A stretch of 61,440 bases of DNA from contig JANQBS010000232.1 in assembly GCA_033085395.1 (NCBI GenBank), positions 1-61,440 of the forward strand. The letters run 5' to 3'. A program made the position numbers and the translations under genes. Shown one piece after another: positions 1 through 12,800 of the stretch (position 1 is the first letter of the stretch; every line of letters starts with the position of its first letter). Source of the stretch: Xanthoparmelia taractica (taxonomy: Eukaryota; Ascomycota; Lecanoromycetes; Lecanorales; Parmeliaceae). The notes beneath the pieces are model-generated. The model was not told the DNA's origin. It saw only the letters and a program-made list of their open reading frames with translations, and searched no databases.

Positions 1-74
1 TATAATTTTTTAAAAAAAGTTAAAAAAAAGTTGAAAACGACTATGTTCAACAGATACCACACCTTTCCGACCCG
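1..74 (-). repeat. End of a TA-flanked miniature inverted-repeat element
   Basis: Bases 1-74 are the reverse complement of the left end of the complete miniature element at 34529-34800: T-rich stretch, the tract around TTGAACATAGTCG, then the terminal CGGGTCGGAAAGG. The terminal inverted repeat ends at 74 and is followed by TA at 75-76, the expected target duplication. The rest of the element lies outside the window. TA duplications and short inverted termini fit a non-autonomous Tc1/mariner-type element; no transposase is visible. Confidence 0.8.
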
Positions 75-3000
75 TACATATAATTATTTAGCTACGCTAT
101 AGAGCAATTTATTTAAGAGTATAGTAGCGATAATTAAAGAACTCGAGTAGTTATAATAAATAGATAAGTTTAAGATAGCTAAGATAATAACTAAGGTTTA
201 TTGTAATATTAGAAAGAAGATAGAGAATATAAAAGCTTATATTATTACTCTATTGAATATAGAGCGTAAAAAGAATATTAATATAATATATTTAATTTTA
301 AATAAATTAATAATTAAATAATTAGATAATTAAATCTAAAATTATCGGCGATAACGTGCTTATTAAACTTCTATTATATAAGATAAGAAAGATTATTTAT
401 TTATTACGCGAGAATTAGAGAAAGATACTTTAAGATATAGATTAAATTATTATAAACCAAGTTAAAACGAAGTACCTTAAACGATATAATATTATCTAGA
501 GTAAAGATTAATTAGAATCTAAAGCGATCTACGGCTTAAACTTTAATACGGCGTATAAGATTCGCATTATATTTAGTATTTTTAACATATTAATCTTTAC
601 TACGAAGCATTATCTAAGATTTATTAATATTAGAATATATAATAATAAAGATTTTTAAAGAGTTAAAGAATATAACGTCTCGAGTATTTAGAATTAACGC
701 GTAAAGAAAATAATTAGTCTAATAAGTTAAAAGATAGTCTTTATAACTTTTATTTAAATAAACTTATTCGAGATAAATTAAAGCTTATTTTTTGAAAAAA
801 TCTTATTAATTCTCTTAAAAAAGATATTTATAAGCGATTAAAAAAATTAACCATCTTTACGAGTTCTCTAATCTTTAGTCTTATTATCAATTTAATATAT
901 TTTCTTTCTTAATCTTATTAATTCTTTAAAGCATTAATAGATTTATAATAACTTTAGCGAGAATTTCTTAATAATAAAATTCTATAAAATTCTTCGAAGA
1001 TTCTATTTAAGACTTATAATAGCGCTATAATACGATTATTTAAAGACGATAATAAATTATACTTTCTTATATCTATTAAGCGTCTTCTAAATATTAATAT
1101 AACGCTAATTTATATTTTTCGCTTTAGAAATCTAATTGTTAATTAAGAGAAATAATAGAATATTTAAGTTAATAGAAAAATTATATATTTATTTTAAAAA
1201 ATAAAAAGAAGTATAATTATTATTTTATATTAAATAATTTATAAAGTCTTAATAAGAAAATTCTAAAGAAAAAGATTTAAAGAAAATATCTTATTTATAA
1301 GTTTATAATTATAAGAAGAATAAGAATAACGATATAAATAAAGAGATAGAAGATAAGATAGCTTAAATATATAACGAATAAAGAAATTAGAGAAAGAGAA
1401 AGAAGAAAATAAATTAATATTAGATAAAAGATTTAAATTCCTAAATCGTTAGAATAAATAATATAATTTAACTTTATATCTAATTATCTAACTACGACTA
1501 TTTAGCTCGTATATTCGAGTTAGAGTTCTAAATAAAATATTTAAATCCTTAACTATTCGACTCGCTCGTTTAATTCGATATAGATTAATTCGCGATATCT
1601 AGTTCTAAAATAGAACACTTTATATTATAATATTTAAAGTCTATTTATTATAATCTATTCTTTATAATATATTCTTCTCTACGATTACTCTATCTTTTTC
1701 TAAATCTTTTAATATAATAAATCTTAATAATAAAACGCGTATCTCTATAAATTAGCGTCGTATTATCTTTATTACTTTATTTAAAACGTTTTACATTAAC
1801 GTTAATTCTAGAATCTAGATAATATTAAGTATTTCGCGCGACTTAATAATAAAAGAGTTTAATTATAAAGAGATTTACTCGTTTTTAAAATAAAAGATAA
1901 AAAAAATATATTTAATTAATAGCGCGCTTAACGCACTTTATAATTAAACGAAGCTCGGCGAGATTTTAAAATAATTAAAGAATATCTTCTTAAGAGCCTT
2001 TATATCTAATATTCTAAGAAAATAATTAAATAATTACGAATAGAGTATAGCTATAAAGATTAACTATACTTATATATAGATCTATAAACGTAGGCGACTA
2101 AACGAACGATCTATCTCTATTTGAAATATCGATTTCGTAATATAATTATATATCTTCGATTAAGCTAGTTTCTATATATAGTTAAAAAGAACTATAATCG
2201 ATACGCTAATATTTTCTCTTAATATTATTGGGATTTAGAGTTTACTTCGTATCGCGATAAATAATATTAATTTTAATATATTTAAGAATGTATTAAAAGA
2301 AGATAAAGTATATAACGCTATAATAAATTAAATAATATATCGTATCGATAATAAAGATATTAAGATTAATTATTCTCGAAAGTTTAAGATAATCGCGCTA
2401 TCGATATACGAGCGAGATTAAAATTCTATATTCTTTATAATTAAAGAATATTAGATAAATAAATATACAATTTTCTTAAATATTTACTATTATTTATATA
2501 TCGAGAGATTAATCGTTTAAAAATCGATTATCTTAAATAAATAAAAGAGTAACGAAGATAAGAAGAATACGCAGAGCGATATAATTATTCGAATCGATCT
2601 TTCTCGCTAATAATAAAAGTATATAAAGTAATAATATATTTATATATAAAAAACGATTAAACGTTTATATTATAATCGTTATATTCTCTTTAGCTTAATT
2701 ACTTTTAAAAAACTCTACGATATAAAGAAACTTATCTTATTAAAATAATCTATAATCTTTATCTTCTCTAAGTATCTCGCTACGCTTTCGATAATATAAA
2801 ACTTTCGACTTTAGACTATTTAGCGCCTTATATTATTTAATAGTATTAGACTTCGATAACTCATAGAAAATACGCTAGTATAGATTTTCTTCGTAAAATA
2901 TATCTTAGTAGAATTCGATTAAGGAAAATACGCGATCGATATTAAATAGAGAGAGATCGTCTTTAACTTTAAGTATCGATTCTATTCTAATTTTTAGTAA

Positions 3001-4221
3001 CGATAGAGAATTAATAATACTTCGTATTCTACTTAGTGAGCTAGCTACGTCGGAATTATAGAGATTGTAAAAACGTTAGCGTATAACGCGAGAAAGAAAA
3101 TAATAACGAGAATAATTAAAGAGACTAGAAAGAAAAGAGAAGCTAAGAAAATAAAGAAGATAAATTATAATCTATTAATTCGCGTAGATGTTAATATTTA
3201 TGTATTATAATAAGAGAAATAAAATAGAATAGATTAAATAGAGAAAAAGACGCGTCGAAGAATATAAATAATAGATAGATCTTAGTCTCTCTAAACGTCG
3301 TAAAATATATAAGCCTAAGAAGAATATAAACATAATATATAATTACGAAGATAAAGAATTCTTAGATAATTCTATTAGTCTATAGAAGACGGAAGAAATT
3401 ATTATTAATTATAATTATTATATACGACGAAGCTTTTCTTAATCTCGATGGCAATCTTTTAAAATAATATATTATTATAAATATTAGAAAAGATTTCTTT
3501 TTCTAAGACGAAGACGAGATTCGTAAGCTTCGTATATCCTCGTCTTATTTATATATTCTATTTAATTAATATCTTAATAAAATAAAGCTAAGAAGCTTCT
3601 ATTCGAATCTTAATTAATTATAAAGATTAAAAAACTTAAAATAAAGATTAATAGTATTAATTATTAGTCGATTAATTCTATATTTAAATAATTTCAATAT
3701 AATCTAAAAAATACGAAATATAAAATTTAGAATAATTCTCGTTAGAAATAAAGAATTAGAATTAACGAAGCGAAATAAGAATATACTATACGATTAAATA
3801 TCTAGATCGTTAAGAAATCTATAGAATACTATATACTTATCGATTATTAATAAATAATTAATCGCGTCGCTCTTAATAAATAATAAAAAGAGCGTTATAA
3901 TAATTATTTAATAGATTTATATAATAATAATATTAAATATATATTAAGTCGAGATAGATAGTAATTTATCGAGTAAAGCTATCTTTAATCTAACGAAGCT
4001 ATAGCGTCTTCTATAAGACTTCGATATAGATATAAATATATATTCTAAATATAGTAGAATAATAATTAAATAACTATAGATAATTCGATATTAAAAAGCG
4101 TTACGCGAAAAAGAGTTGTTAGATACTATTTTAATAAAGCTACGCTATAAGTATATAGTATATTTTAACTCTTCGCCGAGACGTTTATTAATTAAAATCG
4201 AGAAATCTAGAACTTTATTAT
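75..4221 (+). pseudogene. Unclassified RIP-degraded coding region H, left part
   Basis: I do not recognise this protein. Several + strand stretches read as continuous coding if RIP-type TAA/TAG codons are treated as former Gln or Trp codons. A charged, probably coiled-coil segment rich in Glu, Lys, Arg and Gln lies near 1230-1430. A longer continuous stretch covers about 2050-3000, and a strongly basic Arg/Lys/Glu segment follows at about 3080-3170. The reading frame at the right edge continues after the B insertion at 19709, so H predates B. I see no LTR, reverse transcriptase, integrase or DDE motif. It may be an unrecognised transposon, a captured gene or cargo of a larger element. Confidence 0.4.
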
Positions 4222-4380
4222 TGTCATGGAAAAGGTATTTGGGACTGATTGATTGAAAACTCTGTCGAATTCTAAGGGCCGCAGTGGTCGAGATTATGCT
4301 GAGAAACTAATACAAATTTAGCCTAGCCTCCCCGATCTTCCCGAATATCTTTGACATTGATATATAGGAAAACCGTGACA
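4222..4380 (-). repeat. LTR of B (3' LTR by coding direction)
   Basis: 159 bp, nearly the same as 19544-19703. It starts TGTCATGG and ends CCGTGACA, so its tips form a short inverted repeat as expected for LTRs. It keeps many CpA and TpG steps that the element interior has lost. Confidence 0.92.
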
Positions 4381-4406
4381 ATATTCTCACAATAACAAGA
4401 AAAATA

Positions 4407-4418
4407 AGCGACCTCGCT
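4407..4418. other. Palindromic AGCGACCTCGCT motif next to the B 3' LTR
   Basis: A 5-bp stem (AGCGA/TCGCT) with a 2-bp loop, 26 bp inside the 3' LTR of B. The same 12-mer, on the matching strand, lies 27 bp inside the 3' LTR of A (14551-14562) and of A' (48716-48727). This is where a polypurine tract is expected. The motif has no CpA or TpG, so RIP would spare it. Confidence 0.6.
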
Positions 4419-4689
4419 TACTTATTATAATCTTAATCAAATTCTTAATTTGTTAATACTATTACTTATATTAGCGAATTCGTATTAATAGAAAAATGCT
4501 AGAAAATTAATAATAATAAGATTATATTAACGATTAAAAGTATATAGTATAGGAATAATTAGAATATCACAACAATACTAATATAATTATTAATTGATAT
4601 CTTTCTTTAATAATCACATAAACGCTATCGAATAAAGAAAAATAATTCTCGATTAATAATACTTATTGAGTCGTTTAAATGTAGCGATA

Positions 4690-6314
4690 AGATAAGTAGA
4701 TATAATATAGTATTAGATGGCATTAGCAGCAGCGATTATATTCTTATATTATTATATTAAGTTATCGAAGTTGATAAGATCTTTGGCGTTATATTATTAA
4801 TTATATTTAGATTCGTATTCTAATTATCTGATAAGATACTACGTAATAAGATCTCTATCTTTTCCAATAACTCGTTTATTAAGAATTCGCTCTATTTCTT
4901 AAGACTTATACTTATTAATATTTTCTTTTATATATATATTATTTAATTAGTTAAAGATAGAACGATTATACGAATTAGAGTTAGAAGAGGGATAGGCTTT
5001 AGTTGAATAATACTAAAGATCGAATATATATTTTAATGCCTTGAAATAGCTAATTTATAGATCTATTTATCGACTTTCTATAGTATTTCGAATAAATTAA
5101 TATATTATTAAGATAGCTTAATGATGATAATAGTAGTGATAGAAATGAAATAGTCTTTGTGTAGGCGTAAATAAGCTTAATCGCCCTACTTAAGAAATAT
5201 TAATTAATGCTTTCTATTATAGTGATATTTTTGATTTATCTAAGTAAATAAGATAATATTAGCTATCTAAATACGAATAACGATAAGTTATAATAGAGAT
5301 ATAGTGATTTCTCTAAGTAGATTAAGTGATCTATTAAGTTAAAATTCGTAAGTTAATTCGTTAAGAATTTTATTATTAATCGTAATTAAGATCGAGTTAT
5401 TAAATAGAGCTTATATTCGCGAGAGAACTAACGATTAAAGAGTGAGATTGTATATAATATATAGATAGAATCTTAGTGCTATCTCCGCTATTTAATTAAT
5501 TCTTTCTCTACTTTTATTTATTTGAAGATAATAAATAATCAAATAAAGTAAGTTTATTTCGAGTTTCTTGAAGAGCTTCGATTAAAGTTTAAAAAGAAAC
5601 TTTTTATTACGATTCGTGAGTAAAATTCTTAAGATTTCTTAGTCTATAATATTAAGTTTATTAAGTAATATAGTAATTTATTAAGCGATAGAATAGTTCT
5701 TTTTCTTAGGCACGAAAGTTATTCTTTTTATAAACTTATTTATTATAAAATAAATAATATCGAATTTTTTATTTATTAATTTTAAAAGTATTAGAATAAA
5801 ATTTAAAATAAGTATATAAAATAATATTAATAAAGACTCGATTAATTATAGAGAATTATAAGTGCGATATCAACGTATTTAAAGAATAAGGCATTAAGAA
5901 TAGAATTTAATATACTATCGGAGATGTTTAATTAATTTATAAATATATTAAGTATTCGAAATCTCTTTATAAGACTTCTCAAATCTTAAATAATTATTTT
6001 TATAAGCTATTTCAAGAATAATTTTAATTATACTTTAAGGTATATAAAAACGCTATACGTTAATAAGCTTATTAATATAAAAGAAAAGATTTTGATATTT
6101 TTATATAATATCTTTTATATATCTATTACGAATAAAAGAAAGATTAATTATAACGTTCTCGTTAATATTCTTTATCTTAGCTATTAAGATAGAGATTCTA
6201 ATATAAAATAAGTCTATTTTATAGTCGTTTTTAAGGTCTTTAAAGAACGTAGAACATATCTCTATAGATATAATAATAAAGAGAGTATCTAGCTTATTAT
6301 ACTTATTAGAAAGG
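4690..6314 (-). pseudogene. Integrase and chromodomain of Gypsy B (3' part of pol)
   Basis: This is the downstream half of the B polyprotein, cut off from protease-RT by element A at 6314. Near 6000 on the - strand is the start of a fungal Ty3/Gypsy integrase zinc-binding region. The integrase core follows at about 5630-5590, where an SDRxxKF-type motif has decayed to TNRNKKF. A chromodomain ends the protein at about 4920-4700, where Trp codons read as TAG. Integrase inserts the cDNA, and chromodomains in this lineage bind histone H3 methylated at lysine 9. Many TAA/TAG stops mark RIP. Confidence 0.85.
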
Positions 6315-6476
6315 TGTCACGAAAACGCACTTGCCAAGCACTCGGCAAAGGCAAGTGCTTGGCTGACACTCGGCCAAGGCAAGTGCTTGGCTGACCCTAA
6401 CTTAGATAGAATTTTCCAACTTAGAATCATCAAGAATTAGATACCCAATTGATTATATACACCCTTTGCTATTATA
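6315..6476 (+). repeat. Outer 5' LTR of A
   Basis: 162 bp, from TGTCACGAAAACG to GCTATTATA (TTACA in other copies, so the last CA became TA). Inside are short repeats of GGCAAGTGCTTGGCTG and its reverse complement, whose copy number explains why the LTRs of this family range from 134 to 181 bp. The 5-bp flank AAAGG pairs with AAAGT after the 3' LTR. Confidence 0.92.
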
Positions 6477-7254
6477 GTATAATAGCAACGCTCAAATAGC
6501 TATCTAGCTATTTCAGGAGATCCTTCATTATTACTTAATTAGTACTTGTTATATTCGTTGAAATAATCCTTCTCTTCTCCGCGGAGAACTGTATTCTATC
6601 TAATAAGATCCGTATATAAAATCATCGAAATTCTTACTCGGACGGCCGGAATCTCACTGAGTTCGTTATTAAACTTATCTCTCTCACACTCACTGTTATT
6701 ACTATTATCGCTGTAGCTCACTTATTATTGCTATATTGCTGCTATTGTAGATTATTACTGTTCTTTCAAGCACGTTGCCGCCTCTTTTGAGTCACTTATC
6801 TTATTGTCTTTACTACTATCTTTACTGTAATTAAATAAAAAAGAAAGGAAATACTATTTTATTTGATTATATAGTGAGAGAGAATTTAAATTCATGTAAT
6901 ACATATCTTTATATTAATATAATACTGCCTTCCCGTTATCAAGAAGACTACTATTATCCTGGCTCCGTTAGCTCTAAACTCTATCTCTCGAGATATTATT
7001 ATTTTAATCTTTTAAATAGACGAATTTCTTTATTTCGAGCACGCTTTTATCTATCTCGTTATAGTCGATATTAAGTAATTTATTATCGATATCGTTAAGA
7101 TTAATTTTAGGCCTTTAGAGATAGTAAGAGAAGTAGCTTTATTAGCCCGTGACGTACGTGTAAGAACTCGTTCTATATCTATTGAGTTATTAAACTAATC
7201 TATTAGCTGGGCACTTAATCGATCGATTTTTAAGGCTACTCTAATTAGATTTAA
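6477..7254 (+). repeat. Duplicated A leader between two tandem 5' LTRs
   Basis: This stretch matches the leader that follows the second LTR (7436-about 8120), including PBS-like TAATAGCAACGCTC right after the LTR and a cytosine/thymine-rich trinucleotide tract near 6670-6830. It ends at GATTTAA, directly joined to the first base of the next LTR (7255). Together 6315-7254 form a 940-bp unit repeated in tandem. An open reading stretch here (6874-7074) shows no recognisable protein. Confidence 0.85.
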
Positions 7255-7435
7255 TGTCACGAAATCGCACTTGCCAGGTTAATTTGCCAAGTCAATCAAG
7301 ATCGGCTAAGGCAAGTGCTTGGCTAAGGGAAAATGCTTGGCTGGCCGACTTAGATAGAGTTTTCCAACTTAGAATAATCAAGAATTAGACACACACCGAA
7401 CTAACTATTTGAATATACCCCTATTTGCTATTATA
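7255..7435 (+). repeat. Inner 5' LTR of A
   Basis: 181 bp, TGTCACGAAATCG to TTGCTATTATA. The PBS-like tract TATAGTAGCAACGCTC follows at once. There is no target duplication partner for its left flank (TTTAA). A second A copy may have inserted into the leader of the first, and recombination between 3' LTRs then removed the surplus body. Confidence 0.88.
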
Positions 7436-9800
7436 GTATAGTAGCAACGCTCAAATAGCTGTTGTAGCTATTTCAGGAGATCCTTCATTATTACTTGATT
7501 AGTATTATTACATTCGTTAAAATAACCCTTTTCTTCTCCGCGAAGAATTGTATTCTATCTAATAAGATCCGCATATAAAATTATCGGAATTCTTATTCGA
7601 ACGATCGCAATCTTACTAAGTTCGTTATTAAACTCATCTTTTACACACTCACTATTATCACTATTATTGCTATAACTTATTTATTATTGCTATATTATCA
7701 TATTGCTACTGCTGTAGGTAACTATCGCCTCTTTTAGATCACTTATTTTATTATCTTTACTACTATCTTTGCTGTAAAAGAAAGAAAATACTACACTATT
7801 TAATTGTATACTACTATTATTCTAACTCCGTTAGCTCTAAATTCTATCTCTCGAGATATTATTATTTTAATTTTTCAAATAGACGAATTTCTACACTTCG
7901 AGCACGCCTTTATTAGTCTTATCTTCGACGATATTAAATAATTTATTATTAATATCGTTAAGATTAATTTTAGGTCTTTAGAGATTATAAAAGAAATAAC
8001 TTTATTAGCCCGTAACGCACGAGTAAGAGCTCGTTCTATATCTATTTAAGTATTAAGCTATAATTAATTTACTAGTTAAGCACTTAATTAATTAATTTTT
8101 AAGGCTATTCTAATTAGATTTAAGATTGATATTTAATTATTAAGAAGACTGAGAGAATCTTCTTCTATCGACGATATATTTTATTCTTCGCCCTTAAAAA
8201 GTTCTATTAGAAATTCTTTCGTTATTAACTCTAATTTTAATAATTTAATTAATTCGAACTCTATATCGAATTTTACTTTAAACTTAAGTATAAATTCTAC
8301 TTCTAGAGATACTTTAAGTAACTCTAATATGATTGAAAATAACGATATTAATTAATAGAATACTGGCTTCTTATAGTAATAATAAACTTCGCTATAAGGT
8401 CTTCTACGTAGCGTATTTGAATCCCTTGATAAGCGAGGACCGTTAGAATAGAATAATATTAATGTCGTAGGAATTGCATTAGTTAGTAGATGAAATATTA
8501 ATAATATAAGATTCTTTAACTCGATATATAAAGATAAGTTAGTAACTTTCGATATTTCTTTAATGAAGCACACATTAAAAGAGACTTATTTTCAAGATAT
8601 ATATTTGTTTCTAAAGTATACTCGTGACGTAGCTAGCATTAAGAGTAATAAGCTTATTCGTCTAAATCTCTAGACTTATTTTAAGAGATCTACTTTAAAA
8701 TAATAATTAAGCGAGCTTTCTAATAATAATAAGCGTCTTATAAAGCTTAAAAATAAACTAAATAAGTGGGAGAGAATACTTATCGAATTATTTAAGATAT
8801 TTATTAATGTAATAATTAATTCGTTATTGAAGAAGAAATATACTTTAAGGAATATTGCTAATAAAAGAGAGTCTTGAGAGTATATATAAAAGATCTTACG
8901 TATTTCGAAGAATATCGACTTAATTAGCATTAAAAATTAGCTTAATATTATCTATAATAACTTAAATATTAAGCTAAGGCGTGAGCTAAGAAGATTAAAG
9001 AATCGAATTATCTTGCATAATTTTTTAGAGAAGATAAATAATTTCAAATATAATTAATAAATCTATACAAGTAGATATAATTCGAGAATATAGGGATTTT
9101 CTTCTTCTTCTTCTTCTTCTTCTTAGGGAAATATTATTACGAAATCTTTTTAAAATTATTCTTTATAAAATCGAAGTAATAATAATAGAAATATTTCGTA
9201 TTAGTATCAATCTCGTTTATAATCGCAGTCTTCTTAACAATTTTAATTTCGGCTTTAATAAAGTGTAGATTCTAATACTTAATATTAGCGATCTTACTTT
9301 TAGTAATATAAGAGTTAAAACGCTTAATTAACTTAGTTATTTTCTTATATATTTCCTCGTTAATTTAATAATCAAAACGCTTATTTAAATCCGCAGTAAA
9401 ACCTCTATTAGTAAAACGCTTAGCCTCGTTAATCTTTATAAATCGTCACTTTAAACGTATCAAATTCGATCTCGAATTAATCTTTATTTGATAATTAATA
9501 ATAGTAGTTTCCTTTAAGGTTAATCTAAGGTTTTTAGTAAAATTAAAGCAATTAAAGATCTTAATTTAATGCTATAAATCGTTTAAAAGTAGCTATTTAT
9601 TAGATCTCTACTATTAATAAAAATACTAAATATAATAAATAAGCTTAAGATTCGAACTATTAGAAAGAAAATATTAATATCAAATACTCTTACTTTATAA
9701 GCGAAGATTAATATAAGAATAAGATATATTACATTAATTCTAAGTATAATCCTAAGCTTTCTATATAATTAAATAATAATTAATTTACTAACTTTATAGA
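7436..9800 (+). pseudogene. Leader and gag region of Gypsy A
   Basis: The leader runs to roughly 8120, where homology with the duplicated unit stops, and degraded gag follows. It is collinear with 53390-55891 of A' on the opposite strand. No gag start can be fixed because stops are frequent and the family gag is poorly conserved. Open stretches on the antisense strand (such as 8676-8930, mirrored at 54272-54526) are not genes: RIP of the sense strand makes stops mainly in the sense frame. A TTC microsatellite (9099-9124) interrupts it and has no equivalent in A'. Confidence 0.65.
9099..9124. repeat. TTC microsatellite within A gag
   Basis: About eight and a half uninterrupted TTC units. The corresponding part of A' lacks the tract, so it expanded after the copies separated or was present in only one of them. 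It contains no CpA, so RIP did not erode it. Confidence 0.85.
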
Positions 9801-9810
9801 AATCGAAATC

Positions 9811-12800
9811 TACTATCGAAACTATTAGGAATTCTTCTTATCTAAGATTAAATTATATAAGTATTTACGTGTTAATTGCTTTGAAAAGCACGTCTATATC
9901 AACGAAGTAGTGTTAGCGAAGTCTTTTAATTCTTTTAACTCTGAGGAATAACTTATAAAGTCTTTTAATTCTTCTAACTTCGAGAGATAGCTTATAAAAT
10001 CATCTAATTTCGCTAATAAAGACTTAAAAATTATTAAATTTATCGCTTTTAATTAGAATTTAAGAAATAATTTTACTTTTCAAAATTAAACTTACGTTAT
10101 AATTAGAATTAAGCTCGATCTCGCTAATTAAGAGAATAAAGTTTATATTAATATCGGATATAATGTGAGTTTAATAGATAGAGTATAATATTCTTAATAA
10201 TATTCGAATATAGCTATCTTCAAAATAGCAATATTCTTACGAGTGCGTGAGGTCGATGCTTTTAAGTACGAGACTTCGAAGTATATTACGTAAGATATCT
10301 ATTTTTCTAAAATTAATAATTAAGGACGAAGAGTACTTATATATCTACGTAGGAAATTATATATTATTGATAACTTACGTGTTAAAATACTTATTAAAAA
10401 TAATATTATTAGGCTCGAAGAGATTTTTATTAATATAGTTAATAAGAAAGCAAGGATTAATAGCTATAATATCACGATTAATATTATTACTCGATCTCGG
10501 GGCGAGTTTATGCGAAGAAAGATCTATATCAAATTATCTATTTTCGTGCTTCCGCACAGCGAGATAATACTATTAATCAAGAAAATTAATTTGCTTAATA
10601 ATCGTGATTTCTTATTTAAGTTAGTAGTAGCAGTGTAAACGAATTTAATAATATTCGCTTATTTGATTAATTATACAATAACTAAAATTCTAATTCGAAA
10701 CGAGTCTAATATATCTATTCAAATCTTAAGGAAATTAAGACTTGAGAATATTCTCGAAATAGATTACGAAAATTGCTTTTAAATTAATATCGAATCTAAA
10801 TTCGCTTTAACGAAAATAGCTATAAATTTAAGCTTAAACTTAAGCTTAAATTAATTAACTTCCTTGCTAGCTAAAGAAACTAAGCTATTAAATAAAGTTA
10901 TAATTTTCGAGAATATATAGACTAAGATTACATTAGTCGATCTAATTAACGTTTTTTATAGATCTAATAAGATATAGACTTTATTAAAGTACTAGCAGAG
11001 GAGTGAATAAAGCTCTTACTAAGGGATAATTAAAAAATTAAGATTAGTGAAAAAGCTAAAATCTATTTCTTAGGCGTACGAGATCGAGAGATAATCGATA
11101 AAGTCTTTGATAAGCTACACGAATAGAAAAGACTTAAATAAATCAAAGAATTTATATTCTTCTTTTATTCGATATTTATTATATGAAAAACACTCTTTAA
11201 TAATATTATTAAGGAAAGACTAATAATTAATATTTAGAATTTAAATAACTTATTACTTCGGGATATATATCTAGTATCTCTTTAATAGAATATAATTGAG
11301 ATATTAACTAATTGTAATTTTATTTTAATAATCGATATTATTTTCTTTTTCTATTAATAACGAGTATATCTAAACTATCGCTATATATAGACTATCGTAA
11401 ATTATAGAGATTAGAAAACCTTTAATATTTCAATTATAAGTTATATAAATTAATTATCTATATTTAACGCCAAATCGATAAGATCTTGCGATATATTCTT
11501 AACGTAAAAGTCTACGTTAATAATATAATTACGAGTATTAGAATATTTTAATAGCACTTATAAGATCTCCGCTAGTTATTTAAGCTTTTCGTGAAGTTTA
11601 ATATTACTATTTCTTCTATAAAAGTCTTTTTAAAATATTCAAACGTTAATCTATTAGATAGAAAAATTAATTCTTTCGATTTAATTTTATTAAAAGATAA
11701 ATTTGAGACTATTTCGAATTTGTAATATCTTAGTAATTTAAGAGAATTCGAATATTATCTAGAATTGACTAACTATCTACGCTAGTATATTTATTTCTAT
11801 GTATAGTTAATATAGCTCTTATAGGATCTTAAAATACTACTTCTTAAGAAAGTATCGAACTTTAGATATTAGCGAAAATAATACTCTTCTAGAATAAAAC
11901 TATCTATAGCTTTAGAGAAGCAATTAACTTCTTTTTAGCTTCTTTAAGAAGTATTATCTTAATTAATAATTCTAGTATATTTTAATAATACTCGAACTTT
12001 ATAAGTTAATTTAAACGTATTAAAGAAGTTTAATTTTAAGGCGATAGTCTTTTATATTAAATCAAACGCTTATATTAAATTAAACATATATGAGAATAAC
12101 AAATAACTCTCTCGTGTAGAGATAAAGCCTATTCTTTTTTTGTTAAGGCTTTTAACTATAGTAGAAAGAAATTATTGGCCTATAGAATTGAAGATTGCTA
12201 GCCTTATTTAATATCTGAAGAAAATAAGATATATAATCGAATCTTTAAAGCATCCTGTGAGAATATAGACCGATTATTCTATTATTATTAATATCATGAA
12301 GTAAAATTCGATTGTTTCAATCACATTAACAATAAGAATAAATATTCGCTTAATTCGGGCTACTTAATTCTTGAGATAATTTAATCTAATTATCTCTCAT
12401 AAACCTAGCAAAGAATATATTATATCTAATGCTCTATCAAGGCTTATAAGCCTAAATAAAGATAAGCTATCTTATTATTATTCGAAGTTAAATGCTCTCT
12501 ATATTTTCACTATAAGTTTAATAAAAATAAGTGTCTTATTTTATAAGAAGTGCATTTAAGACTATTAAGAAGATAGTTATTAAAAAAGAATTTCTTTATA
12601 GTTGAATATTAATAATAGTCTAGTCAGCGAGAACGTAGCTTCTTTATCTTTCATGCGAGGAAAGTATCTCTTTGCTATAGATGCTAATTCTTATTTTTCG
12701 TCTCGATCGAAAAAAAATTAATAATACGAGTAATAGAGAGATTCGAAAGAGAGTTAATAGCAAGAGTAGTAAAGTCTTCAGCAAGATCTTATCTCTCATG

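Noticed and set aside
4222..4380. Stand-alone MITE with TGTCACGG ends
   Set aside because: It has a direct copy at 19544-19703, a matching 5-bp duplication and pol in between, so it is an LTR.
6874..7074. 66-residue open stretch on the + strand in the A leader
   Set aside because: The duplicate leader (7436-8120) has no matching open frame and no domain is recognisable.
8676..8930. 84-residue open stretch on the - strand, repeated at 54272-54526 on the + strand
   Set aside because: It is antisense to gag of A and A'. The two copies match because the elements match, and RIP makes stops mainly in the sense frame, which leaves antisense frames open by chance.
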